17,933 nt of DNA, taken from Draconibacterium orientale. Lineage in GTDB: Bacteria; Bacteroidota; Bacteroidia; Bacteroidales; UBA12170. The stretch is from NCBI GenBank assembly GCA_020718315.1, contig DYSK01000032.1:1-17933 (forward strand), given 5' to 3'. Of this stretch, positions 1 to 6,711 are shown piece after piece. The number at the start of each line of letters is the position of its first letter. The stretch's first letter is position 1. The position numbers and the translations under genes are program-made. Under the pieces are notes generated by a model, which saw only the letters and a list, made by a program, of their open reading frames with translations, was not told where the DNA came from and did not search any database.

Positions 1-775
1 CAAATTCGGGATTCAGTTGGAATACCATATCGCTATAATGACGATTGTTGTATTCCAGTTCAAAATAATGGGAAGCGTGAATGTTTTTCCGAATTGTAAA
101 AGCGGCATAGGCGTAATAGTGATAGAGAAGATAATCTGTATCGCGATAGCGAACGGGTTTGTTGGCAATGGTTTGGTAGGTGACCTCGTGATTTCGAATG
201 AGACCTGCGCCCAATGTAAATCCCAGTGTCTGTTGGAAGTTTATAAATGGAACGCTGTACAAAAATCCAAAAGTTTCGTCGTAACCTCCTTGAGCTATAA
301 ATTTCAACGCTTCTCGTTTTCCGCGAAAATTTTCCCACGTAAAAAACAAACCGTAGTTGATTTTCGAAAAATCTTTCGTTTCCCACCAAGCATTCGGGTT
401 TCTTTCGGCCAGTTCGGCCAGTGGCATTGGCCAAATATACCAACGCTCTTTCAGATGAATAGTCAAATCGGCAAACTTTCGATCCTCCACAACAAAAAGG
501 CTGTCGTGTATTTCCACAAAATTGAAAAGCGAAGTATTGCTCAAATTTTCTTTGCTGTGTTTTAGCGCAAGTTGAAGCGACTTTTTGCAGAGACTATCGC
601 CCGATTTCAATGACAATTCACGAAAAATTAATTTGTCTCGGGTGATTTTATTTCCAAATAGTCGAATTTCGTTCACGTAAATAATCTCGGCCGAATCGGA
701 GCAAATTAATTTGTCTTTTTGGGCAAACGAAACAAGCGAAAGAAAAGCAAAGAGAATGGCAAAAACCTGCTTCAT
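1..775 (-). CDS. BamA/TamA-like outer-membrane protein, N-terminal part (cut by window edge)
   Basis: The reading frame is open from ATG at 775 to the left edge, giving the first 258 residues. Residues 1-18 look like a signal peptide (MKQVFAILFAFLSLVSFA, then Q). Residues about 30-115 read as one POTRA domain: a strand around YVNEIRLFGNKITRDKLIFREL, the phrase LSNTSLFNFVEI, and a closing strand before KERWYIWP. From about residue 140 alternating aromatic/polar strands with glycines suggest the start of a 16-strand Omp85 barrel. Family members insert or translocate proteins or lipids at the outer membrane; the substrate here is unknown. It follows the CBS-domain gene with only 1 nt between stop and ATG, so it is probably the third gene of an rsgA-led operon. 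With a single POTRA it is unlikely to be the main BamA, which usually has five. The C-terminus is not in the window. Confidence 0.75.
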   Translation of the reverse strand, partial: MKQVFAILFAFLSLVSFAQKDKLICSDSAEIIYVNEIRLFGNKITRDKLIFRELSLKSGDSLCKKSLQLALKHSKENLSNTSLFNFVEIHDSLFVVEDRKFADLTIHLKERWYIWPMPLAELAERNPNAWWETKDFSKINYGLFFTWENFRGKREALKFIAQGGYDETFGFLYSVPFINFQQTLGFTLGAGLIRNHEVTYQTIANKPVRYRDTDYLLYHYYAYAAFTIRKNIHASHYFELEYNNRHYSDMVFQLNPEF

Positions 776-776
776 A

Positions 777-1439
777 TCAAAATTTCAAATAGTTCATCAG
801 CGAATCGTAATTGTCGAGCAGTGTTTCATTTAGCTTTTCTCTCGAATAAAAAGCTTTTACGTGATAATTGTATCGGTTAAAAGTTTGTAGAACGGGCTCT
901 ATGTCCATATTGTTAACTTTTAGTGTGACTTCCATTCGCGTTGAATCCGAAAATGTTCTGGTATAGAGATTGATAATTCTTGAATTATTGGATTCTACAA
1001 TCTGTGCTATTTGAGATAAGGAATAATCGTGAATATTCAATTCTAAGACAATGATTCCTCCTGGATTTGTTACACCGGTAATTTCGGCAAGTTTGCTTAC
1101 TAAATTTACACTATGAATTGAGCCGATATAATTGTTTTTCAAATCAACAACCGGCAACAAACTCAGCTTGTCCATTTGAAAAGCGGTCAGTACTTCGTAA
1201 ATGTGTTGGTTTTCGAAAATAGCGGTTTTGGGCTTCGAAATAGGATGAGCGCCAACAGCCTCTTCAAATTGATTGAACTCAAAAATATCCTCTTCCGAAA
1301 TTATTCCCAAAAAGTGCGTCTCATTTACAATGGGCAGATGTCTAACTTTAAATTCTTCCATAAGACTCAAAGCAGTCAATGCGGAGTCGGAAGTTTTTAG
1401 CGGGACAATAGATTCGTTGATCAATTCAAAAGCGAGCAT
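777..1439 (-). CDS. CBS-domain protein with C-terminal ACT-like region
   Basis: This 220-residue soluble protein has two CBS motifs forming a Bateman module, at residues about 7-56 (VRHLPIVNETHFLGIISEEDI) and 72-118 (LLPVVDLKNNYIGSIHSVNLV). Residues about 128-200 (GGIIVLELNIHDYSLSQIAQIVESNNSRIINLY) resemble an ACT-type ligand-binding fold. CBS pairs typically bind adenine nucleotides and ACT domains small metabolites, so it is probably a sensor or regulator, but no output domain is visible and the ligand cannot be predicted. Its ATG lies 1 nt after the rsgA stop and its TGA lies 1 nt before the ATG of the BamA-like gene, which implies translational coupling. The CBS assignment is firm; the ACT assignment is by sequence pattern only. 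Confidence 0.8.
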   Translation of the reverse strand: MLAFELINESIVPLKTSDSALTALSLMEEFKVRHLPIVNETHFLGIISEEDIFEFNQFEEAVGAHPISKPKTAIFENQHIYEVLTAFQMDKLSLLPVVDLKNNYIGSIHSVNLVSKLAEITGVTNPGGIIVLELNIHDYSLSQIAQIVESNNSRIINLYTRTFSDSTRMEVTLKVNNMDIEPVLQTFNRYNYHVKAFYSREKLNETLLDNYDSLMNYLKF

Positions 1440-1440
1440 A

Positions 1441-2370
1441 TTAAAAGGGGTTTTCGGAAAAATAATCGTCGTTTATAATCTCAATATAATTGTTGTAGCG
1501 CGAAGCTGAAATCACGCCATTGTTTACAGCTTCCCGAACAGCACAGCCGGGTTCGTGTGTATGTGTACAATTGTTGAATTTGCAATATACGGCCATTTTA
1601 CGCATTTCAGGAAAATAGCCCGGCACTTCCGATGTTTCAAAATCAACCAATCCGAAACCTTTAATACCTGGCGTATCAATTAGATAACCACCAATATCTA
1701 AGGGATGCATTTCGGCAAAAGTGGTTGTATGTGTTCCTTTTTGATTGGCGATTGATACGGCGGAGGTCTTGAGTGTTAAACCGGGTTGCAAAACATTTAT
1801 GAGTTTTGATTTACCCACTCCGCTATGTCCGCTAAACAGATTCGTTTTTTCACGTATCAATGCTTTGAAATCGGCCACTCCGACGCCAGTTTTTGCCGAT
1901 AAAGCGAAGCAGGAATATCCAATGTCTTCGTAAATTTGCATCCATTCCTTTAGTTGTATTTTCATTTTTTTGTCGTGCAAATCAATCTTATTGAAAACAA
2001 GAATAGCCGGAATATGATAGGCTTCGGCGGCCAATAAAAACCGATCAATAAATCCACTCGAAGTACGGGGAAAGGCCAGCGAAACAATCAAAACCGCATA
2101 ATCGATATTGGCTGCAAGAATATGCGTTTGACTACTTAATCTTGTAGCTTTTCGAATAAGATAATTTCTTCGGAAATGGATGTCGGTGATGATTCCAATT
2201 TCTTCATCTTTCTGGAGCACAAAGCTTACCAAATCTCCAACAGCAATTGGATTTGTACTTTTTATATCTTTTGTTTTAAATCGGCCTTTTATCTTGCAAT
2301 TATAGCTTAAACCGTCGGGTGTTTTCACCATGTACCAACTTCCTGTCGATTTTAAAACAACACCCTCCAC
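1441..2370 (-). CDS. rsgA: Ribosome small-subunit-dependent GTPase RsgA
   Basis: RsgA is a circularly permuted GTPase that helps finish 30S ribosomal subunit assembly in the cytoplasm. The permuted motif order is visible: NKID (G4, residues 127-130), GHSGVGKS (G1, 181-188), then DTPG (G3, 232-235). An N-terminal OB-fold (about 1-70, starting EGVVLKSTGSWYMV) precedes the GTPase domain, and a C-terminal zinc module carries C263, C268, H270 and C276. I chose the GTG at 2370 because it puts the conserved EGVVLKSTGSW segment at the N-terminus and gives 309 residues, the usual family length. An in-frame ATG at 2454 would add 28 residues with no family counterpart and would overlap the divergent gene at 2453. 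It heads a three-gene operon with the CBS and BamA-like genes. Confidence 0.93.
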   Translation of the reverse strand: MEGVVLKSTGSWYMVKTPDGLSYNCKIKGRFKTKDIKSTNPIAVGDLVSFVLQKDEEIGIITDIHFRRNYLIRKATRLSSQTHILAANIDYAVLIVSLAFPRTSSGFIDRFLLAAEAYHIPAILVFNKIDLHDKKMKIQLKEWMQIYEDIGYSCFALSAKTGVGVADFKALIREKTNLFSGHSGVGKSKLINVLQPGLTLKTSAVSIANQKGTHTTTFAEMHPLDIGGYLIDTPGIKGFGLVDFETSEVPGYFPEMRKMAVYCKFNNCTHTHEPGCAVREAVNNGVISASRYNNYIEIINDDYFSENPF

Positions 2371-2452
2371 TTTGTTTGTAAATTTATAAGTTTGAATATT
2401 TGGCGTAAATTTACAAACTAATATGTATATTAGCCTATGAAATTGAAAGATC

Positions 2453-3133
2453 ATGATTTTTAGTTTACTCCTTTCGTTGGTACTTGCACCTTTTTTGGCT
2501 TTTTTATTGTATTCCTATCTAGGATATCGATTTAAACACGCCTCCTTCAAACTTTTCTATCAAGCCTTTTTTTGGGGAATTTTGAGTGTAATTTTGCCTC
2601 TGCTCGTTTATTGGTTGATAGATACATACGGTTATACAAAACTGACAAGCCTGCGTCGAATTGTGTTTTATTCTTTTTTCGTCATTGGATTTATACACGA
2701 ATTTTCCAAATTTTTGGTGTTGAGATATTTTATTCTTCCGGCTCAGAGCTTTAAAAATCCATCCGACGGGATTTTATTTGGCGTAACCGTGAATCTTGGA
2801 AGCATGAGTTTGATTTCCATTCTTTCTCTAACTTTCTTGCCCGAACAGCCACATTATATTATTTTGTCCAATACGATGGTGAGTTTAATTTTTGCTGTTA
2901 TCATGGGCTTTTTTGTAGGAATGGGAAAAGTAAGGTCAAACAGATTTATCGATTCGCTGACCGGCTTGTTCGGCGCCGTTTTTTTTCATGGTATTTATCA
3001 ATTTATTGTTGAAACGAATGATCTAAAACTGATGGCCGCTTATCTTGTTGGTAGTATTTTTATTGCAGGACTGCTTATTTATAAAGCCATCGATATTTCT
3101 GATCAACTCAAATTGGACAGAAGCCGGCCTTAA
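2453..3133 (+). CDS. PrsW-like intramembrane protease-family protein
   Basis: This 226-residue protein is mostly hydrophobic, with about seven predicted membrane segments. Three positions recall the PrsW family of membrane-embedded metalloproteases (PF13367 type): HEFSKF at 82-87, where PrsW has EExxK; SDGILFGVTVNLG at 104-116, like the DGxxxG motif; and a late FFHGIYQF with H179. In Bacillus PrsW cleaves an anti-sigma factor. Here the first glutamate of the pair is His82 while E83 is kept, so activity is uncertain. ATG 2453 is the start; an upstream ATG at 2437 gives only an eight-residue peptide. It is divergent from rsgA across 82 bp and is followed by a DUF4494-type gene on the same strand. 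The family call is by motif only. Confidence 0.55.
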   Translation: MIFSLLLSLVLAPFLAFLLYSYLGYRFKHASFKLFYQAFFWGILSVILPLLVYWLIDTYGYTKLTSLRRIVFYSFFVIGFIHEFSKFLVLRYFILPAQSFKNPSDGILFGVTVNLGSMSLISILSLTFLPEQPHYIILSNTMVSLIFAVIMGFFVGMGKVRSNRFIDSLTGLFGAVFFHGIYQFIVETNDLKLMAAYLVGSIFIAGLLIYKAIDISDQLKLDRSRP

Positions 3134-3232
3134 CTGTTGTCATTTGCCATCGCTTCACATTTATTGCAAACCGAGGAATATTATTTAGCAATACTTCTTT
3201 TTTTCATTAGTGACTATGTCAGCTTGTTTTTC

Positions 3233-3240
3233 TACTTTTG
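3233..3240 (+). promoter_or_regulatory. Bacteroidota -7 promoter element upstream of the DUF4494-type gene
   Basis: TACTTTTG matches the phylum's TAnnTTTG -7 consensus exactly. Transcription would start roughly 10 nt before ATG 3257. No clear -33 TTTG is found at the usual spacing, so this rests on one element. Confidence 0.4.
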
Positions 3241-3256
3241 CGCAAACTATTACATT

Positions 3257-3715
3257 ATGCAAAACTGGTTTACCTGTAAGGTGAAATATCAAAAAATCGA
3301 TTCGAATGGAAAAATGAGCCGGGCTGCCGAAACTTATTTGGTGGATGCCATTAATTTTACCGAAGCCGAAAAGCGAATATTCGAGTTGATGGAACAATAC
3401 ATTAGTGGCGAAATGGAAGTGATTGGAATAACGCGGTCCAATTACACGGAAATCTTTCACTACGACTCAGGACAATACTGGTTCAAAGCCAAAGTAAGCT
3501 GGAGTGTGTTCGACGAAAAAAGCAGCAAGGAAACCAAAGTGAACAATCAGATGTTGGTTTCTGCCAATTCGGTGCGTGAAGCCTACGATCGTATTTCCGA
3601 AAACCTGGAAACGATGCTTGTCCCAGTAGAAATTTCCTCCGTGGCTTTAAGCCCCATCTTGGATGTGTTTCCGCTTTTTAATTCGAACGATTCTGCTGAC
3701 CAAGAGTCTGTTTAA
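3257..3715 (+). CDS. DUF4494-type protein of unknown function
   Basis: This is a small soluble protein of 152 residues. The N-terminal stretch MQNWFTCKVKYQKIDSNGK, followed by ETYLVDAINFTEAEKRIFELM and YISGEMEVIGITRSNYTEIF, matches my recollection of the Bacteroidota-restricted DUF4494 family. No catalytic motif is visible; the C-terminal ~20 residues are polar and probably disordered. The frame stays open upstream to a TTG at 3137, but those 40 residues are hydrophobic and unlike the family, while ATG 3257 restores the family N-terminus. A perfect TAnnTTTG element 16 bp upstream of this ATG also supports the shorter form. The function is unknown. Confidence 0.75.
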   Translation: MQNWFTCKVKYQKIDSNGKMSRAAETYLVDAINFTEAEKRIFELMEQYISGEMEVIGITRSNYTEIFHYDSGQYWFKAKVSWSVFDEKSSKETKVNNQMLVSANSVREAYDRISENLETMLVPVEISSVALSPILDVFPLFNSNDSADQESV

Positions 3716-3813
3716 TATATTTTCTGCGAAAAGAAACATTTTGAAGTAATCTGGGTATAAAGGGTATAATTTATTTATTTTTTTAACGCAATCAGTTGTA
3801 AATAATCTTAATA

Positions 3814-4302
3814 ATGTTCAAAGAAGCCAATATTCGAATAGGTTCTAGTTTAACCGAATTGTATAAGATAGAAGAATTTGTTGAAAAGATCTCCGACCTT
3901 TACAACATCAATTCTAATTATTATTCCACGATACTTTTAAGTTTAGACGAAGCTGTTCGAAACGCCATAGAGCATGGAAATCAATTTTCTAATGAAAAGC
4001 ATGTCAATATTTCATTTGTTGCCAAAAGCGGACGGCTTATATTTGTCGTTACCGATCAGGGTATTGGATATTCTGTAAAGGATTATGTTGACCCTACGGA
4101 TGTAGAATCTACCGAAACCCAAAGTCAAAAAAGGGGGTTATTCCTTATTAATCACCTTGCCGACGAGGTCTCGTTTAACGAAAAAAGAAATTCTATTTCA
4201 ATCCATTTTATGGTCTCCAGCATTAATCAAGAATTAGCTGTTCAACGCACCGGCGCGCTTCAAAAATATTTTAAAGAAAACTTTAAAAACGTGGCTGTTT
4301 AA
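3814..4302 (+). CDS. RsbW/SpoIIAB-like ATP-binding protein (GHKL fold)
   Basis: This 162-residue protein has the GHKL ATPase signature of anti-sigma kinases: an N-box (DEAVRNAIEHGN, residues 45-56, with E46 and N50), a G1 box (DQGIGY, 81-86) and a G2-like RGLFLI (107-112). In the RsbW/SpoIIAB family such domains bind ATP, phosphorylate an STAS antagonist on serine and sequester a sigma factor. No STAS partner, sigma factor or receiver domain is encoded nearby, so the partner is unknown. It lacks a histidine-kinase phosphoacceptor domain and membrane segments. The TAA is followed after 2 nt by the TTG start of ybeY, so the two genes are almost certainly co-transcribed. The domain is clear; the biological role is inference. 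Confidence 0.85.
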   Translation: MFKEANIRIGSSLTELYKIEEFVEKISDLYNINSNYYSTILLSLDEAVRNAIEHGNQFSNEKHVNISFVAKSGRLIFVVTDQGIGYSVKDYVDPTDVESTETQSQKRGLFLINHLADEVSFNEKRNSISIHFMVSSINQELAVQRTGALQKYFKENFKNVAV

Positions 4303-4304
4303 TA

Positions 4305-4733
4305 TTGGAATCTCCTATTTCTTTTTCCACAAAATCAATCCCACTTGTTTCGCTTAATTTCGAATCTATTCGATCGTGGCTCAATTTTGTCGTCGAAACG
4401 GAAGGTAGTGAAATGAGCGAAATAAATTTTGTTTTTTGTACGGACGAAGAACTGTTGGATATCAATGTCGAATTTTTGCAACACGACACTTTTACTGATA
4501 TTATTACTTTTGATTATAGCACCAAAGACCACATTTCCGGAGAAATATTTATTAGCCAGGATCGGGTAGTCGCAAACGCTACACGTATGCAGTTACAAGT
4601 TGTTGATGAATTTCATCGAATAATTGTTCATGGAGTTTTGCATTTACTTGGCTATAAAGACAAATCTACTACCGAAAAATCGATCATGACCAGCAAGGAA
4701 GATTATTATTTATCTTTGCAGACTAAATTTTAA
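4305..4733 (+). CDS. ybeY: Endoribonuclease YbeY (16S rRNA maturation)
   Basis: YbeY is a small metal-dependent RNase that processes 16S rRNA and takes part in ribosome quality control. The family signature is present as HGVLHLLGYKD at residues 109-119: H109 and H113 are the first two zinc ligands of the HGxLHLxGYDH motif, but the third histidine is Asp119. The preceding TDIITFDY (64-71) is also typical. Length is 142 residues, normal for the family. The start is taken as TTG 4305 because no ATG lies upstream in frame, the next ATG (codon 37) would remove a conserved strand, and ISFSTKSI fits the usual N-terminus. It sits 2 nt after the RsbW-like gene and upstream of mnmG. Confidence 0.92.
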   Translation: MESPISFSTKSIPLVSLNFESIRSWLNFVVETEGSEMSEINFVFCTDEELLDINVEFLQHDTFTDIITFDYSTKDHISGEIFISQDRVVANATRMQLQVVDEFHRIIVHGVLHLLGYKDKSTTEKSIMTSKEDYYLSLQTKF

Positions 4734-4789
4734 TATAAAATATTCTGATATTGGGATTAACATACAGAAAATCAGATATATAAAGTTAA

Positions 4790-4805
4790 AGTTTCACGTG
4801 AAACA
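4790..4805. promoter_or_regulatory. parS: parS centromere site (ParB/Spo0J binding)
   Basis: The 16-mer AGTTTCACGTGAAACA matches the bacterial parS consensus TGTTNCACGTGNAACA at every defined position except the first, and contains a perfect 14-bp palindrome (4791-4804). ParB loads at parS and spreads to form the partition complex that segregates origin-proximal DNA. The site lies between ybeY and mnmG, ending 8 bp before the mnmG ATG. If transcribed, the same palindrome could fold in the mnmG leader. No other CACGTG apart from the site at 6696-6711 was seen in the window. Confidence 0.8.
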
Positions 4806-4813
4806 AAATTAAA

Positions 4814-6688
4814 ATGTTCGAAGAATACGACGTAATTGTAATTGGGGCTGGTCATGCCGGGTCGGAAGCTGCGGCCGCAGCAGCAAATCTTGGATCCAAA
4901 ACGCTACTTATTACAATGGACTTAAATAAGATAGCACAAATGTCGTGCAATCCTGCCATGGGCGGAATTGCAAAAGGTCAAATTGTTCGCGAAATTGATG
5001 CTCTGGGCGGCTATTCTGGTATTGTTACCGACAAAAGTATGATTCAATTTCGAATGCTTAACCAATCAAAAGGGCCGGCCATGTGGAGTCCTCGCGCACA
5101 AAGTGACCGTATGTTGTTTTCGCAAGTCTGGCGCGAAATGCTAGAAAATACAAAAGGATTGGATTTTTGGCAAGACAGCGTAGTGGGTTTGGTTGTTGAA
5201 AATGGAAAAATTCGCGCTGTTAAAACTGCAATGGGGCAGGTAATCTATTCAAAAGCGGTAATTCTTACAGCGGGCACTTTTCTCAATGGTAAAATGTTTA
5301 TTGGCGAAAAAACTTTGGCCGGCGGGCGAATGGGAGATGCTTCGTCAAAGGGTATAACTGAAGATTTGATAGAATTGGGATTTAGGTCAGACCGGATGAA
5401 AACCGGAACGCCCGTCCGGATTGATGGTAGAACAGTCGATTTTTCGAAGCTCATTGAACAAGCCGGAGATACCATTATAGGCAAATTTAGTTATTTGCCA
5501 TCTACCAATAATCTTACTAAACAACGCAGTTGCTATTTGGCGTACACCAGCAAAACTGTTCACAATACACTGAAAACTGGATTTCAATTTTCGCCTTTGT
5601 TTAGTGGTAAAATTGAAGGCGTAGGCCCGCGCTATTGTCCTTCTATCGAAGATAAAATCGAACGATTTTCTTCTAAAGATAGCCATCAGTTATTTGTGGA
5701 GCCCGAAGGCTGGACTACGATTGAATATTATCTGAACGGATTTTCGTCGAGTCTTCCTGACTATATCCAGTTAAAGGCGCTTCGGGAAATCGAGGGCTTC
5801 GAAAATGCAAAAATATTTAGGCCGGGCTATGCCATCGAGTACGACTATTTTCCGCCGGAACAATTGAATTATACATTAGAAACAAAACCTGTTTCTGGCT
5901 TATATTTTGCCGGACAAATTAACGGTACAACCGGTTATGAAGAAGCCGCGGCTCAAGGAATCATGGCTGGAATAAATGCGCATTTAAAAATTCATAGAAA
6001 AGAACCTTTTATTTTAGGTCGGGCCGAAGCATATATCGGTGTTTTGATCGACGATCTAATCACAAAAGGAGTTGACGAGCCCTATCGCATGTTTACTTCG
6101 CGCGCCGAATATCGGTTACTCCTAAGGCAAGACAATGCAGATTTGCGATTAACAAAAAAGAGTTGTGAAATTGGGCTGGCTTCATCCGAACGATACGAAC
6201 GTGTTTTGTTTAAAGAAAAAGCACTGAAATTGATTGCGGATTTTTGTCGGAAAAATTCTGCAACACCCGACGAGGTAAATCTATATTGTGTCGATTCAGG
6301 AACTCAGCCAATTCGGCAAAAAGTGAAAATTGAACAATTGCTTTTAAGACCCCAACTTCACCTAGATGGTTTAGCTGAAAGAATAGGTTCCTTAAAAAAC
6401 TTTATTGCCGAAAATGCATTTCTTGATAAAGAGATACTCGAGGAAGCCGAAATCGTGATCAAGTATGCCGGCTATATCCAAAAGGAGAAAGAAATTGCCG
6501 ACAAGCTCCAGAAATTTGAAGAAATGGAACTTTATCCCGATTTCGACTATCAACGATTGCAGTCTTTGTCATTCGAGGCGAGGGAAAAACTTTCGGCGAT
6601 TCGGCCGAAGACCATCGGTCAGGCGTCCCGAATCAGTGGCGTTTCGCCTGCCGATATTTCAGTTCTGTTGGTTTTTCTTGGTCGTTAA
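4814..6688 (+). CDS. mnmG: tRNA uridine-34 modification enzyme MnmG (GidA)
   Basis: MnmG works with MnmE to install carboxymethylaminomethyl-type modifications at wobble uridine 34 of tRNAs, using FAD, NADH and methylene-tetrahydrofolate. The 624-residue length is standard. The N-terminal FAD-binding Rossmann motif is VIVIGAGHAGSEAA (residues 8-20, GxGxxG at 11-16). Other family landmarks are CNPAMGGIAKGQIVREIDALGG, GTFLNGKMFIGE, AGQINGTTGYEEAAAQG and EPYRMFTSRAEYRLLLRQDNAD. The C-terminal MnmE-interacting helical region ends with RISGVSPADISVLLVFL. ATG 4814 directly precedes the FAD strand. There is no clear Shine-Dalgarno; a parS site occupies the leader. The downstream methyltransferase follows after 15 nt in the same frame. 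Confidence 0.97.
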   Translation: MFEEYDVIVIGAGHAGSEAAAAAANLGSKTLLITMDLNKIAQMSCNPAMGGIAKGQIVREIDALGGYSGIVTDKSMIQFRMLNQSKGPAMWSPRAQSDRMLFSQVWREMLENTKGLDFWQDSVVGLVVENGKIRAVKTAMGQVIYSKAVILTAGTFLNGKMFIGEKTLAGGRMGDASSKGITEDLIELGFRSDRMKTGTPVRIDGRTVDFSKLIEQAGDTIIGKFSYLPSTNNLTKQRSCYLAYTSKTVHNTLKTGFQFSPLFSGKIEGVGPRYCPSIEDKIERFSSKDSHQLFVEPEGWTTIEYYLNGFSSSLPDYIQLKALREIEGFENAKIFRPGYAIEYDYFPPEQLNYTLETKPVSGLYFAGQINGTTGYEEAAAQGIMAGINAHLKIHRKEPFILGRAEAYIGVLIDDLITKGVDEPYRMFTSRAEYRLLLRQDNADLRLTKKSCEIGLASSERYERVLFKEKALKLIADFCRKNSATPDEVNLYCVDSGTQPIRQKVKIEQLLLRPQLHLDGLAERIGSLKNFIAENAFLDKEILEEAEIVIKYAGYIQKEKEIADKLQKFEEMELYPDFDYQRLQSLSFEAREKLSAIRPKTIGQASRISGVSPADISVLLVFLGR

Positions 6689-6695
6689 TTTAAAG

Positions 6696-6711
6696 ATTTT
6701 CACGTGGAACA
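6696..6711. promoter_or_regulatory. Second, degenerate parS-like site at the mnmG/methyltransferase junction
   Basis: ATTTTCACGTGGAACA matches the parS consensus TGTTNCACGTGNAACA in all defined positions except the first two. The right half CACGTGGAACA is perfect. The site contains the GTG start codon (6704-6706) of the next gene. Its centre is 1906 bp from that of the stronger site, so the pair brackets mnmG. Whether ParB binds it is unknown. Confidence 0.5.

Noticed and set aside
60..443. 127-residue minus-strand open frame
   Set aside because: It is out of frame with, and inside, the partial BamA-like gene.
17..565. 182-residue plus-strand open frame at the left edge
   Set aside because: It lies antisense to the BamA-like gene, whose signal peptide and POTRA pattern are convincing.
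3137..3256. N-terminal extension of the DUF4494-type protein from TTG 3137
   Set aside because: The 40 added residues are hydrophobic and unlike the family, and a -7 promoter element sits inside them.
3741..3770. TTGAAG and TATAAT with 18-bp spacing, resembling an E. coli sigma-70 promoter
   Set aside because: Bacteroidota primary sigma factors use TTTG/TAnnTTTG, and the region is AT-rich enough for a chance match.
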